A DNA stretch of 64,000 nucleotides from Cytobacillus oceanisediminis 2691 (GCF_007678455.1 NZ_VEEP01000003.1:449569-513568); one strand, 5' to 3'; counted from the first letter of the stretch, positions 34,387-43,351 are shown. The notes: a model not told the origin generated them from the letters alone. Program-made: numbers and translations.

Positions 34387-35382
34387 CTAAAACTTCATCA
34401 CTTTCTCGATTGCTGCTGCGACTCTTTTCGGGGTCGGCAGATAGTGGTTTTCGAATCCAAAGTATGGAACTGGCGTATCAAAGCCTGTTACTCTTTCAGC
34501 CGGCGCTTTTTGATAAAGAAATGCTTCATCATTGATCAATGAGATCAAATCACTTCCCGTGCCGCCTGTTTCATGTGCTTCATGGACAATGACGGTGCGT
34601 CCCGTTTTCTGGACCGATTCGATGACAAGGTCTTTATCAATTGGATATAGTGTCCTGAGGTCGAGGAGCTCGCATTGCACTCCCTTATCCTTCATCTCTT
34701 CTACAGCCTTCATGGCTACAGGAACCATCGCGCCCCAGGAAATAACCGTCACGTCCTCGCCTTCAGTCAGCTTCTTGCCTTTGCCAATTTCGACAGTATA
34801 TTTCCCGTCAGGTACTTCATCGCGGGATGATCGATAGCTGCGCATCGGCTCCAAAAAAAGAACAGGATCCGGATCTTCAATCGCGGCAATCATCAACCCT
34901 TTTGCGTCATATGGATTGGATGGGCAAACTACCTTGATACCTGGCATGTGGGTGAAAATTGATTCCGTGCTGTCACAATGAATCTCAGGAGCACGGACAC
35001 CTGCGCCATAAGGAGCGCGAATGACCATCGGCACTGTATAATGGCCCATAGTGCGCATTCTCAGTCTAGATGCATGTGTCATGATTTGTTCGTATGCTGG
35101 ATAAATGAATCCCAGGAACTGGATTTCCACCACAGGCCTGAAACCATTCGCCGCCATTCCAATGGCAGCACCGACAAAACCTGCTTCACTTAGTGGTGTA
35201 TCAATCACACGTTCCTCGCCATATTTCTCCTGAAGGCCATCAGTCGCACGGAATACTCCTCCGTTTTTACCAATGTCTTCACCAAGGAGTATGACCTCAT
35301 TCTTTTCTGCCAGCATCGTATCCAGCCCATCGGTAATCGCCTGGACCAGCGTCAAGGTCTTGGTCTGAACTGCAGTTTCCAT
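34387..35382 (-). CDS. 2-oxoacid dehydrogenase E1 beta subunit
   Basis: 331 residues of the transketolase-like E1-beta family: LLGEDIGKNGGVFRAT, IDTPLSEAGFVGAAIGMA, and a C-terminal ligand half with VTVISWGAM. With the alpha subunit it forms the ThDP-dependent decarboxylase that passes an acyl group to E2. The ATG at 35382 overlaps the E1 alpha stop (TGATG), so the start at 35385 is not needed. Five bp before the E2 region. Confidence 0.9.
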   Translation of the reverse strand: METAVQTKTLTLVQAITDGLDTMLAEKNEVILLGEDIGKNGGVFRATDGLQEKYGEERVIDTPLSEAGFVGAAIGMAANGFRPVVEIQFLGFIYPAYEQIMTHASRLRMRTMGHYTVPMVIRAPYGAGVRAPEIHCDSTESIFTHMPGIKVVCPSNPYDAKGLMIAAIEDPDPVLFLEPMRSYRSSRDEVPDGKYTVEIGKGKKLTEGEDVTVISWGAMVPVAMKAVEEMKDKGVQCELLDLRTLYPIDKDLVIESVQKTGRTVIVHEAHETGGTGSDLISLINDEAFLYQKAPAERVTGFDTPVPYFGFENHYLPTPKRVAAAIEKVMKF

Positions 35383-36449
35383 CAAGCCTCACCCCCGATC
35401 AATTCAAGGTACTTCCGCTTTTGTTTCTCGATTGTCCATGTTGGCTTTTCAAAAACATAATCAAAGATCACTGACGGATCTGCAGCTGGGAAACTCTCCA
35501 TTTCCTTCACTGCTGCATCAATTTCTGCAGCAGCCTGCTCTTCGATTTCTTTTGCCCATGCTTCATCATAAAGTTCTTCATTCTTCAGCCAGCGTTCCAG
35601 CCTGAGCAGCGGGTCTGTTTCCATCCGCTTCATTACACTTTCATTCTGGTCACGGTATTTGGAAGCGTCATCTGCTGTTGTATGGGAACCATAGCGCCAT
35701 GTCATCGCCTCAATCAATGTTGGCCCTTCGCCATTGCGTGCTCGTTCAAGTGCCTTTTCAGTTTCGAGAAATACGGCAAAAACATCATTGCCATCCACCC
35801 TCACTCCAGGCATATCATAGGCCAGCGCTTTTTGCGCAATCGTGGCCGAATTCATCTGCTTGCTGATTGGCACTGAAATCGCATACTGGTTGTTCTGGCA
35901 GAAATAAACGACCGGAGATTTAAAAACGCTGGCAAAATTCAGCCCTTCATGAAAATCTCCTTCAGACGTGGCTCCATCACCGAAATAACAAATTGCTGCA
36001 TTCTTTGTGCCTTTTTGTTTTTCAGCGAACGCTGCTCCAGCAGCATGAGGGATTTGGGTCGCAATCGGTATAGCCGGCGGGAATATCTTTTTCCCATCCG
36101 GCGGGACACAGCCTTCGTTTCGCCCATTCCAAAACAGCAGGATATTCCGCAGTGAATGGCCGAACACCATTGCCGCACCATGGTCGCGGTAAGTCGGGAA
36201 CATCCAATCATCACTTCCAAGCGCAAGAGCGGTTCCAACCTGGGAAGCCTCCTGGCCTTCGAATGGAGCATATGTCCCGATCCTTCCCTGGCGCTGCAGG
36301 CTTACTGATTTTCTGTCCAGCGTCCGGATTCTTACCATTTCCGCATAGAACTGCTTCGCTCGATCTTCAGTCACCAAATTTTTATATTCCTCGGACACAA
36401 TGTTTCCGTTTTGGTCCATCACTTGTAAAGTTGGAAAATCCTTATCCAT
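35382..36449 (-). CDS. 2-oxoacid dehydrogenase E1 alpha subunit
   Basis: 355 residues. The ThDP/Mg motif is GDGATSEGDFHEGLNFASVF with CQNNQYAISVP after it (about 165-200), and the phosphorylation-loop-like RYGSHTTADDASKYR region (about 265-280). It decarboxylates a 2-oxoacid. Pyruvate, branched-chain and arylpyruvate enzymes cannot be told apart by eye; the neighbouring phenylalanine dehydrogenase argues for phenylpyruvate. No E3 gene is present; the cell's shared dihydrolipoamide dehydrogenase would be used. Confidence 0.9.
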   Translation of the reverse strand: MDKDFPTLQVMDQNGNIVSEEYKNLVTEDRAKQFYAEMVRIRTLDRKSVSLQRQGRIGTYAPFEGQEASQVGTALALGSDDWMFPTYRDHGAAMVFGHSLRNILLFWNGRNEGCVPPDGKKIFPPAIPIATQIPHAAGAAFAEKQKGTKNAAICYFGDGATSEGDFHEGLNFASVFKSPVVYFCQNNQYAISVPISKQMNSATIAQKALAYDMPGVRVDGNDVFAVFLETEKALERARNGEGPTLIEAMTWRYGSHTTADDASKYRDQNESVMKRMETDPLLRLERWLKNEELYDEAWAKEIEEQAAAEIDAAVKEMESFPAADPSVIFDYVFEKPTWTIEKQKRKYLELIGGEA

Positions 36450-36518
36450 GTGCTCACCCTTTTTTTTAAAATCGCACTGAATTTTTTATAGCAAACAAAC
36501 TTAATTTCTAAGATTCTA

Positions 36519-37625
36519 TTACATTCTCACAGCCCATTTAGGACGTTTCATATGAGAGAAGAAGCTGTTCCTTCTGGTCCTAGCTTCTATCCGGTTTTCA
36601 CAGAATTTATTTGCTGCTTCCATTGTGGTGATTCCTTCTCGTTCTGCATGGCTATATACATTCAAAAGAGAATTATAGATTGCTTTTGTCTTTTTAAGGA
36701 CGCGCTCTTTGTTCGGTGAATAAAGCTCATCCGCCACCTGGATCAAACCGCCGGCATTGACAATATAATCAGGTGCATACAGAATTCCTTTTTCCTGGAG
36801 GGCATGGCCATGGCGTTCTTCCTTGAGCTGATTATTGGCAGAGCCGACCACCGCTTTTACCTGCAGCTGAGGTATAGTGTCATCATTGATGATTCCCCCC
36901 ATAGCACATGGAATGAAGATATCGGCAGGCTGTGAATAAATTTCATCACTGCCCACAACCTTGATCCCTGCTCCCATTTCCTTCGCTTTCTGGACTATCT
37001 GGTCGATCGCTTTTTGATTAATATCTGTTACATACAGGCCTGCACCATTTTCCAGCAGATATTCTGCTACCTTGTAGCCAACCTTGCCCAGACCCTGGAT
37101 GGCATAGGATTTGCCAGAGAGATCATCCGTGTCCCACAGAGCTTTGCTAGTTGCCTGCAATCCAAAGATGACCCCCTGCGCAGTCGGCACAGAAGAATCA
37201 CCGCTGCCGCCATATACTTCATCAACGCCAACGATACAATTCGTTTCCTTCAATGCGTGGACAAAATCCTCCGGGTCGGTCCCCATGTCTGTTCCTGTAT
37301 AAAAACGTCCTTGGATCGACTCAACGAACTGGCCAAATGCCCTGAACAATTCTGGGCTCTTATCCTTCGTCGGATCACCGATAATGACTGCTTTTCCCCC
37401 TCCGAAATCTACATCGGCAGCTGCGCATTTATAAGTCATCCCTTTTGAAAGCCGGAGTACATCTTCAAGTGCATCATCGACTGACTTATAAGGGTACATG
37501 CGGCAGCCTCCCAATGCTGGTCCCAACCGTGTACTATGAATCGCGATAATCGCCTTTAACCCCGTTGCTTCATCATTACAAAACACGACCTGCTCGTGTT
37601 CACGAATTTGTTCAAACATATCCAT
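36519..37625 (-). CDS. phenylalanine dehydrogenase
   Basis: 368 residues of the Leu/Phe/Val dehydrogenase family. Substrate lysines are Lys66 ([10 protein letters not shown]) and Lys78 (DFGGGKAV); the NAD fold has [13 protein letters not shown]. Features shared with Bacillus phenylalanine rather than leucine dehydrogenases are [43 protein letters not shown] and the C-terminal [12 protein letters not shown]. It oxidatively deaminates phenylalanine to phenylpyruvate. Followed directly by an E1/E2 set; a cre box lies 32 bp upstream of its start. Confidence 0.9.
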   Translation of the reverse strand: MDMFEQIREHEQVVFCNDEATGLKAIIAIHSTRLGPALGGCRMYPYKSVDDALEDVLRLSKGMTYKCAAADVDFGGGKAVIIGDPTKDKSPELFRAFGQFVESIQGRFYTGTDMGTDPEDFVHALKETNCIVGVDEVYGGSGDSSVPTAQGVIFGLQATSKALWDTDDLSGKSYAIQGLGKVGYKVAEYLLENGAGLYVTDINQKAIDQIVQKAKEMGAGIKVVGSDEIYSQPADIFIPCAMGGIINDDTIPQLQVKAVVGSANNQLKEERHGHALQEKGILYAPDYIVNAGGLIQVADELYSPNKERVLKKTKAIYNSLLNVYSHAEREGITTMEAANKFCENRIEARTRRNSFFSHMKRPKWAVRM

Positions 37626-37656
37626 TTTTTCTTTCCCCCTTTATTCCGTTAAACCA

Positions 37657-37670
37657 TGTTAGCGCTTACA
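37657..37670. promoter_or_regulatory. cre box (CcpA site)
   Basis: TGTTAGCGCTTACA matches the Bacillus cre consensus TGWNANCGNTNWCA at every defined position. It lies between the thioesterase gene and the phenylalanine dehydrogenase gene, where bound CcpA could block transcription into the operon. Confidence 0.8.
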
Positions 37671-37687
37671 TTTTTGCGCGAAAATTT

Positions 37688-38077
37688 TTAGCTGCCTGTC
37701 AATAATTCAGTTATCCTTGCCTTGGGAAGGACTACTTGTTTAACTTCCCCAACACCAACCAAACGCCCATTGGTTTCTGCCCGGACATTGGTAAGGATGG
37801 AATTATCCTGCAGATCTGTGACGGTCGCTGTAATGACCACTTTAGCTCCTTCAATACAAGGAGCAATATGCTTGACGGTCACTGCACCACCCATTCCCTC
37901 TTCATCATCTTCTAAAAAGGGAAGTATAATTTGTCTCGAAGCCCACTCCATGTGATACACCATCGATACCGTGGAGTATACTGGATGGACGAGCTTTCCT
38001 TCAAAGCGGGCAAACATATCTGGTGTAACAATGACTTCGATGGAGGCCGTGTGCCCTGCTTTTAAGCCATCTCGCAT
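37688..38077 (-). CDS. hot-dog thioesterase (FlK-like)
   Basis: About 129 residues of the fluoroacetyl-CoA-thioesterase-like family: a short loop, VSMVYHMEWASRQ with the Glu, and VKHIAPCIEGAKVVITATV with the His, then a C-terminal strand-helix. It probably hydrolyses a short or aromatic acyl-CoA, perhaps relieving CoA trapping in phenylalanine/phenylacetate breakdown. The start at 38077 has AGGTGG at 6 nt. First gene of the phenylalanine operon, downstream of AACGTT-type palindromes. Confidence 0.78.
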   Translation of the reverse strand: MRDGLKAGHTASIEVIVTPDMFARFEGKLVHPVYSTVSMVYHMEWASRQIILPFLEDDEEGMGGAVTVKHIAPCIEGAKVVITATVTDLQDNSILTNVRAETNGRLVGVGEVKQVVLPKARITELLTGS

Positions 38078-38108
38078 CATATCCCACCTTTCCAAGTTGC
38101 AAATATGT

Positions 38109-38148
38109 ATAACGTTTATTTAACGTTATCATAACATTCCGTTAAATA
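38109..38148. promoter_or_regulatory. AACGTTA-type operator cluster
   Basis: ATAACGTT (38109-38116), TAACGTTA (38121-38128) and the inverted pair ATAAC..CCGTTA (38131-38144) lie just upstream of the phenylalanine operon. They share the core of the perfect palindrome found before the ABC importer and paaK. Confidence 0.6.
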
Positions 38149-38230
38149 AATGGTCAATAAATTGTAAGAAATTTTGGTATTTTCTTAAAAATATTCTGAT
38201 ATAATTTTTCATTCTTCTTTTTAACCATAA

Positions 38231-38268
38231 AAAAAATCAACCAGCTATTTCCGTAGCTGGTTGATTTT
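38231..38268 (-). terminator. ABC importer operon terminator
   Basis: Long stem AATCAACCAGCTA / TAGCTGGTTGATT with a 6-nt loop, flanked by A and T runs, right after the ATPase stop. Confidence 0.88.
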
Positions 38269-39063
38269 TTAGCTGAGCAGCGCCCTGTCACTTGCCATCT
38301 TCGTTCCGCGGATTCGCTGGAATTCATTCAGCAGGTCTTCAATTGTCAGCTTGGCTTTTTGTTCTTCATTGACTTCGAGGATGATTTGTCCTTTATCCAT
38401 CATGATCAGCCTGTTGCCGAGGTCGAGTGCCTGCTGCATATTATGGGTTACCATCAGCGTTGTCAGGTGGTACTTATCAACGATTTCTTTTGTCAGATTT
38501 GTGATAAGCTCAGCACGTGAAGGATCAAGTGCTGCAGTGTGTTCATCCAATAAGAGGATGGATGGCTCGGTGAATGTAGCCATCAGCAGGGATAACGCCT
38601 GGCGCTCCCCGCCTGACAGTAATCCGACTTTGGCATTCAACCGGTTTTCAAGCCCTAAGTGCAAGGACTCCAATACTTCCTTGAAAAGCTCCCGGCGTTT
38701 TTTTGTCACCCCAGGGCCAAGAGTACGTCGCTTGTTCCTTGAGTAAGCAATCGCCAGGTTTTCCTCGATTGTCATGCTAGGAGCCGTACCGGCCATTGGA
38801 TCCTGGAAGACACGCCCGATCATTTTGGACCGGTTGTACTCAGACATATAGGTAACATCCTTCCCATCCAATTCCACTTTTCCATGGTCAGGAATCATCA
38901 CCCCCGAAATGATGTTCATCAAGGTAGACTTCCCGGCACCGTTACTGCCGATAACTGTAACGAAATCACCTTTTTTCAATGTGAGATTGATATTATCCAG
39001 GGCTATCTTCTCATCTGGAGTGCCTTCGTTGAATACTCTATGAATCTGATTTAAGTGCAGCAC
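38269..39063 (-). CDS. ABC transporter ATP-binding protein
   Basis: About 264 residues: Walker A GSNGAGKST (about 38-46), Q-loop, signature LLSGGERQALSLLMA, Walker B ILLLDEHTAALDP and the H-loop TLMVTHNM. It energises the importer formed with the next two genes. The start is uncertain: GTG 39063 gives the usual MLHLNQIH opening, GTG 39072 would add three residues. It overlaps the permease gene by 26 bp. Confidence 0.88.
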   Translation of the reverse strand: MLHLNQIHRVFNEGTPDEKIALDNINLTLKKGDFVTVIGSNGAGKSTLMNIISGVMIPDHGKVELDGKDVTYMSEYNRSKMIGRVFQDPMAGTAPSMTIEENLAIAYSRNKRRTLGPGVTKKRRELFKEVLESLHLGLENRLNAKVGLLSGGERQALSLLMATFTEPSILLLDEHTAALDPSRAELITNLTKEIVDKYHLTTLMVTHNMQQALDLGNRLIMMDKGQIILEVNEEQKAKLTIEDLLNEFQRIRGTKMASDRALLS

Positions 39064-40069
39064 CAGCCTCACCCTTTCCTTCAGAAGGAACAGCTACCAT
39101 CTTCATGTTCTCAAGCTGTCTTTTGACCTTCCTATTTTTCTCTTTGTAGCTTTCAATCATCTTCGGAGCAGTCAGAGCAAGGATGACAATCACTGCTGTA
39201 ATCAGTTTCATGTCACCTGGTTCAAGGAACTCTACCCTTAGGGCCAGTGTAACCACGATACGGTATATAATCGAACCGCCAATAACAGCGAATGTTGTCC
39301 TGGCAATTGATTTTGTTCCGAACAGCGCTTCACCAATAATGACGGAAGCAAGCCCGATGATGATCATCCCGATTCCCATGCCTACGTCCGCGAATCCACC
39401 CTGCTGGGCAATGAGTGCACCAGAAAATGCTACCATCGCATTCGAAAGTCCCAGGCCGAGGATGATCATCAGATTGGTATTGGAAGAAAAACTGCGGATC
39501 ATTCTTTTATTGTCACCTGTTGCCCTGATTGCAAGTCCGATTTCGGTTTTAAGGAATGCGTCTGTCAGGAACTTGATCGCAAAGGTCACAAAAATCATGA
39601 ACATCAGAATTCCCCATGTACGCGGGAGGCTATCTCCCAGTCCTACAGCTGTCAGCATGCTATTAAAGAAGCCATCGATTCCTGTTTTCTCAAAAAAGTC
39701 CCTCACAGAGGTCATTGCAGTATCGGTGTTCAATAGCGGCACATTCGACTTGCCCATAATCCTCAGATTGATAGAATATAAGGCAATCATCATCAGGATC
39801 CCTGATAATAAAGCATTCACTTTACCGACAGTATGAATCACACCGGTCAGGCACCCTGCAATGAATCCCGCAACAAGTGCCACCATTGTCGCGGCAAATG
39901 GATTTGCGCCATTCACGATCATAATCGCGGCAACCGCAGCTCCAGTTACGAAGCTGCCGTCGACCGTCAAATCCGGAAAATCCAAAACCCGAAAGGATAA
40001 GTATACGCCCAGAGCCATGATTGCATAAATAATGCCTGACTCAAATGCTCCAAATATTGAAGTAAACAA
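39038..40069 (-). CDS. ABC transporter permease
   Basis: 343 residues, about eight to nine membrane helices, of the branched-chain/TrpY-like permease family (BPD_transp_2): early LGVYLSFRVLDFPDLTVDGS and the cytoplasmic loop TEIGLAIRATGDNKRMIRS. The C-terminal 30 residues are charged. TTG start with AGGA upstream. Co-transcribed with the binding protein (18 bp gap) and the ATPase (overlap). Confidence 0.87.
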   Translation of the reverse strand: MFTSIFGAFESGIIYAIMALGVYLSFRVLDFPDLTVDGSFVTGAAVAAIMIVNGANPFAATMVALVAGFIAGCLTGVIHTVGKVNALLSGILMMIALYSINLRIMGKSNVPLLNTDTAMTSVRDFFEKTGIDGFFNSMLTAVGLGDSLPRTWGILMFMIFVTFAIKFLTDAFLKTEIGLAIRATGDNKRMIRSFSSNTNLMIILGLGLSNAMVAFSGALIAQQGGFADVGMGIGMIIIGLASVIIGEALFGTKSIARTTFAVIGGSIIYRIVVTLALRVEFLEPGDMKLITAVIVILALTAPKMIESYKEKNRKVKRQLENMKMVAVPSEGKGEAGAALKSDS

Positions 40070-40087
40070 GTTGAATCATCCTTCCTC

Positions 40088-41086
40088 TTATTCTTCGTAA
40101 AACTCAGCGTTGTCTCCCCATTCTTCCTTGACCTCAACACCTTGTGCTTCTGCAGCTTTTTTATTGATTGTCAGTGTCAGAGATTCTGGAAGTTCTACAG
40201 GGATTTCAGATGCTTTCTTGTCGCCTGATAAAATTTTTGCTGCCATTAGACCTGATTGGTAGCCGATGTCATAGTAGTTGAAACCGCTGGCTGCTACTGC
40301 ACCGCGTTTCATTGAATCAAGTTCCCCAACAAACAATGGGATCTTCTTTCCGTTTGCTACAGAGATTACTGATTCAAGTGCAGATACGACAGTGTTGTCC
40401 GTTGGCACGTAGATCGCATCAACACGGCCTACGAGAGACTCAGCTGCCTGCTTGACTTCGGCAGATGTTGAAATGGAAGCTTCCACTACTTTCGCTCCAT
40501 TTGCTTCTGCAAGCTTCTTCACTTCCTTCAGCTGAACTTCGGAGTTCTGTTCACCAGCATTGTAGATCACACCGATTTTCTTGGCTCCGATTTCATTTGT
40601 CATGAAGTCGATGGTTTTTTTCGTCGCATCTGGATGGTTATCAGTCGTACCAGTGATATTGTCGCCAGGCTTGTCGAATGCTTCTACAAGTCCCGCTCCC
40701 ACAGGATCTGTCACAGATGTAAAAATGATTGGTATATCCTTTGTTGCATTAAGTGCTGCTACAGCGCTCGGAGTTGCGTTAGCAAAGATCAGATCAACCT
40801 TGTCGCCGACAAAGTTGTTGGCAATCGTTGCTGTATTGTTCATGTCAGCTTGTGCGTTCTGGAAGTCATATGTTACATTTTCACCTTCCTTAAAGCCTTT
40901 TTCCTCGAGGGCCTTTTTAAAGCCTTCTGTCGCCGCATCTAGTGATGGATGCTCCGCGAATTGGGTCAAACCGATTTTGTATTGATCTTTTTCTGCTGAA
41001 CCATTTGATGATTCTTTTCCTCCACAGCCAGCCAATAGCAAAGCACTGGCTAGTACAAGAGAAATAGCTTTTACTGATTTTTTCAT
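40088..41086 (-). CDS. ABC transporter substrate-binding lipoprotein (TrpX-like)
   Basis: 332 residues with a lipoprotein signal (lipobox LLLAGC, about 16-21) and the PF04392 binding-protein fold: KIGLTQFAEHPSLDAATEGF, NATPSAVAALNAT, TSVTDPVGAGLVE and a C-terminal SGFNYYDIGYQSGLMAAKIL. This family includes tryptophan- and tyrosine-binding TrpX proteins. Within an aromatic catabolic island and behind the shared palindrome, an aromatic amino acid or phenylacetate-type ligand is likely. AGGGGG lies before the ATG. Confidence 0.87.
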   Translation of the reverse strand: MKKSVKAISLVLASALLLAGCGGKESSNGSAEKDQYKIGLTQFAEHPSLDAATEGFKKALEEKGFKEGENVTYDFQNAQADMNNTATIANNFVGDKVDLIFANATPSAVAALNATKDIPIIFTSVTDPVGAGLVEAFDKPGDNITGTTDNHPDATKKTIDFMTNEIGAKKIGVIYNAGEQNSEVQLKEVKKLAEANGAKVVEASISTSAEVKQAAESLVGRVDAIYVPTDNTVVSALESVISVANGKKIPLFVGELDSMKRGAVAASGFNYYDIGYQSGLMAAKILSGDKKASEIPVELPESLTLTINKKAAEAQGVEVKEEWGDNAEFYEE

Positions 41087-41188
41087 GTTAATCCCCCTTG
41101 ATTTTTTTATAAACCGGCTTTGATTTATGTATGTTTAATACTTTTAGACAGCCGGAACGCACCATTTTTAATTTGACTTGGAACTTTT

Positions 41189-41202
41189 TGAAAGCGATTC
41201 CA
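41189..41202. promoter_or_regulatory. cre-like site
   Basis: TGAAAGCGATTCCA matches the cre consensus at all but one defined position (C for A/T near the 3' end). It lies about 100 bp upstream of the importer's first gene. Confidence 0.5.
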
Positions 41203-41233
41203 AAAAGTATGATATTTACTATAGACACCGTAA

Positions 41234-41247
41234 ATATAACGTTATAT
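41234..41247. promoter_or_regulatory. palindromic operator ATATAACGTTATAT
   Basis: A perfect 14-bp palindrome upstream of the ABC importer, identical to the one upstream of paaK at 57336-57349. Likely bound by the island's regulator, with PaaX the candidate in the window. Confidence 0.7.
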
Positions 41248-41463
41248 TAACACCAGCCCATTATAGTGTCAATAATATTCCGAAAATTTAGTATGTTGAG
41301 ATTTCGCTTTACTTTTTTTCCACCCTCTTGATTAGGAGCTAAATATTCTCCAAGTATAATAAAGTTCTTTCGGTTACTTTACCGCTTTTATGCATAAAAG
41401 TAAAGACGTATTTATTATTTTTTCTGATTAATTTAAATTTTTCTTTAGGCTCCTTAAATTAAA

Positions 41464-41687
41464 CTGTTGATTTTCGTTCCAGGCGCTTCGCTTTCCGCTG
41501 GAAGAATATGAAAAAGACCAACTGCCGTCTTTTTCATAAGCAATTCTTCCTTGGGGCTGGCGCTGAGCCTCCTCGTCGCTTCACTCCTGGGGGGTGCAAA
41601 TGATTCCTCACGTGAATCATTTCACCTAGGTCTCACCTGACTAGCTGGGCCCGCAGGAGTCTGCGCGCCTTCCACTACAATCAACAG
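41464..41687. repeat. 224-bp structured intergenic element
   Basis: Bounded by CTGTTGATT (41464-41472) and its inverse AATCAACAG (41679-41687). Inside are GC-rich blocks such as CGTTCCAGGCGCTTCGCTTT and CGCAGGAGTCTGCGCGCC, typical of a repeat family I have seen scattered in Bacillaceae genomes, plus two AT-rich hairpins (AAAAAGAC/GTCTTTTT near 41511-41535; AAATGATTC/GAATCATTT near 41598-41622). No coding capacity. It fills most of the gap 41250-41700. Confidence 0.65.
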
Positions 41688-41727
41688 GTGTAAAAATTAC
41701 ATTGGATTTTACGGAGCCTTTATTATA

Positions 41728-41762
41728 AGAAAAAGCATGCCTCCTTTTAGAAGCATGCCTCT
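41728..41762 (-). terminator. probable terminator of the NMO-like gene
   Basis: On the minus strand two GCATGC blocks with flanking G-U pairs form a hairpin followed by TTTTTCTT. Confidence 0.5.
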
Positions 41763-41767
41763 TAGAA

Positions 41768-42715
41768 TTATAATAAAGCCTCTGCGATCTTCAATCGTTC
41801 TTTTGCTTCCATTACCATCCGCTCAAGCAATTCCTGTACGGTTGGAATGTCAGTAATCAACCCTGAAACCTGGCCGCCATTCATGAACCCGGTTTCTTCG
41901 TTTCCTTCCAGTGCGCCTTTTTTATGTATGTCCTCTGTCGTCAGTTCTGCAAACTCATCGGGTGTGATTCCCTGTTTTTCCGCTTCCAGCAATTTTCCTG
42001 CATAAGAGGTATTCAGCAGTCTTCTTATTTTTCCAACAGACCTGCCAACGATAACTGTTTCATGATCGTTTGCCTGCAATAGCTTTTGTTTATAAACTTC
42101 ATGAAATGGAGCTTCCTCAGTAGCGATAAAACGGGTCCCCATTTGGACACCGCTTGCTCCCAGTGCAAGCATGGCCGCCAGCCCTTTTCCGTCCCCAATA
42201 CCGCCAGCTGCTACAACAGGAATGTTTACCTGGGCGACAATCTGCGGAATGAGCGCCAAAGTTGTAGTTTCGAGATTCGAGTTGATCCCAGCTGCCTCAA
42301 ATCCTTCTGCCACTAAAACATCTGCTCCTGCAGCTTCTGCTTTTTTCGCCTGTTTAACGGATGCAACAACGGTTATGACTTTGATCCCAGCTTCTTTCAG
42401 CTTGGGAATGAAAGGCGCAGGATTGCCTGCTGATAAAGTGACGACCTTCACCCCTTGTTTGACTGCCAGCTTGAGGATATCCACCACATTGGGTGAAACA
42501 CTTAAAGCAATATTCACCGCAAAAGGCTTTTTGGTCCTTTTATTGGTTTCCATAATAATATGTTCCACTTCTTCAGCAGTCATTGTACCGGCTCCAATGG
42601 TTCCTAATCCTCCAGCCTCTGAAACGGCCGCTGTCAAAATTGCATTGCTGATGTTCCCCATTCCACCCTGGATGATTGGATATTTTATGCCCAGAACAGA
42701 AGTGATTCCATTCAC
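41768..42715 (-). CDS. nitronate monooxygenase / FabK-like flavoprotein
   Basis: 315 residues, FMN-binding TIM barrel: IIQGGMGNISNAILTAAVSE at the start, VAEGFEAAG (usually GxEAGGH), PVVAAGGIGDGKGLAAMLALG and ALGASGVQMGTRF. The C-terminal EETGFMNGGQVSGLI is FabK-like. Family members oxidise nitronates or reduce enoyl-ACP; which applies here is open. GTG start with GGGGGA upstream. Divergent from the gamma carbonic anhydrase gene. Confidence 0.82.
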   Translation of the reverse strand: MNGITSVLGIKYPIIQGGMGNISNAILTAAVSEAGGLGTIGAGTMTAEEVEHIIMETNKRTKKPFAVNIALSVSPNVVDILKLAVKQGVKVVTLSAGNPAPFIPKLKEAGIKVITVVASVKQAKKAEAAGADVLVAEGFEAAGINSNLETTTLALIPQIVAQVNIPVVAAGGIGDGKGLAAMLALGASGVQMGTRFIATEEAPFHEVYKQKLLQANDHETVIVGRSVGKIRRLLNTSYAGKLLEAEKQGITPDEFAELTTEDIHKKGALEGNEETGFMNGGQVSGLITDIPTVQELLERMVMEAKERLKIAEALL

Positions 42716-42789
42716 AAAAATTCCCCCTTCGTATTATTAATGTTATACTAATTTTAAAATTAAGACAATTAAGAAAAGGAGTGGCTATC

Positions 42790-43311
42790 GTGATTTTATC
42801 TTATTTAGAGAAAAAGCCGGCAGTTCATCAAACGGTATTCCAGGCACCGGGAAGCTATATTATCGGAGACGTCAAGATTGGAAAAAATTCGAGCGTCTGG
42901 TTCAATGCAGTTTTGCGGGGAGATGAAGATACGATTACAATAGGCGAAAGCTGCAGTATCCAGGACAATGTAACCTGCCATCTGTATGAAGGCTCGCCAC
43001 TTGTCATAGAAGACGAGGTGACTGTTGGCCATAATGCAATCCTTCATGGCTGTACCATCAGGAAAAGATGTATTATCGGAATGGGATCCACGATCCTTGA
43101 TGGAGCGGAAATCGGAGAGGAATGCATCATCGGGGCCAACACCTTGATCCCTGCCGGGAAGAAGATTCCGCCACGCTCTCTGGTAGTGGGTGCACCTGGT
43201 AAAGTAGTTCGGGAAATCGGCGAAAAAGATTTGGAACTGATTCAGCTTTCCATCGATACATATGTCCAAAAGGGCAAGGAGTACCGTGAAACACTTAAAG
43301 AATCAAAGTAA
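42790..43311 (+). CDS. gamma carbonic anhydrase family protein (PaaY-like)
   Basis: 173 residues of left-handed beta-helix hexapeptide repeats: GSYIIGDVKIGKNSSVWFNA, VLRGDEDTITIGE, and three zinc-ligand-type histidines in CHLYEG, VGHNAILHGC. The GTG at 42790 has AAGGAG 8 nt upstream; GTG 42781 would overlap that site. Homologues include B. subtilis YtoA and PaaY, a CoA thioesterase of phenylacetate pathways. Its place in the island supports a PaaY-like role, but this is inference. Confidence 0.82.
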   Translation: MILSYLEKKPAVHQTVFQAPGSYIIGDVKIGKNSSVWFNAVLRGDEDTITIGESCSIQDNVTCHLYEGSPLVIEDEVTVGHNAILHGCTIRKRCIIGMGSTILDGAEIGEECIIGANTLIPAGKKIPPRSLVVGAPGKVVREIGEKDLELIQLSIDTYVQKGKEYRETLKESK

Positions 43312-43315
43312 TTGG

Positions 43316-43343
43316 AAAAAGCCTGGCATTGGCCAGGCTTTCG
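43316..43343. terminator. bidirectional terminator
   Basis: Stem AAAGCCTGGC / GCCAGGCTTT with a 4-nt loop between convergent genes; A and T runs on both sides. Confidence 0.85.
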
Positions 43344-43351
43344 TTTTCATA

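Noticed and set aside
41087-41463. Riboswitch or T-box leader upstream of the importer
   Set aside because: No T-box motif, terminator/antiterminator pair or known aptamer core was seen; the region is better explained by operator and cre-like sites.
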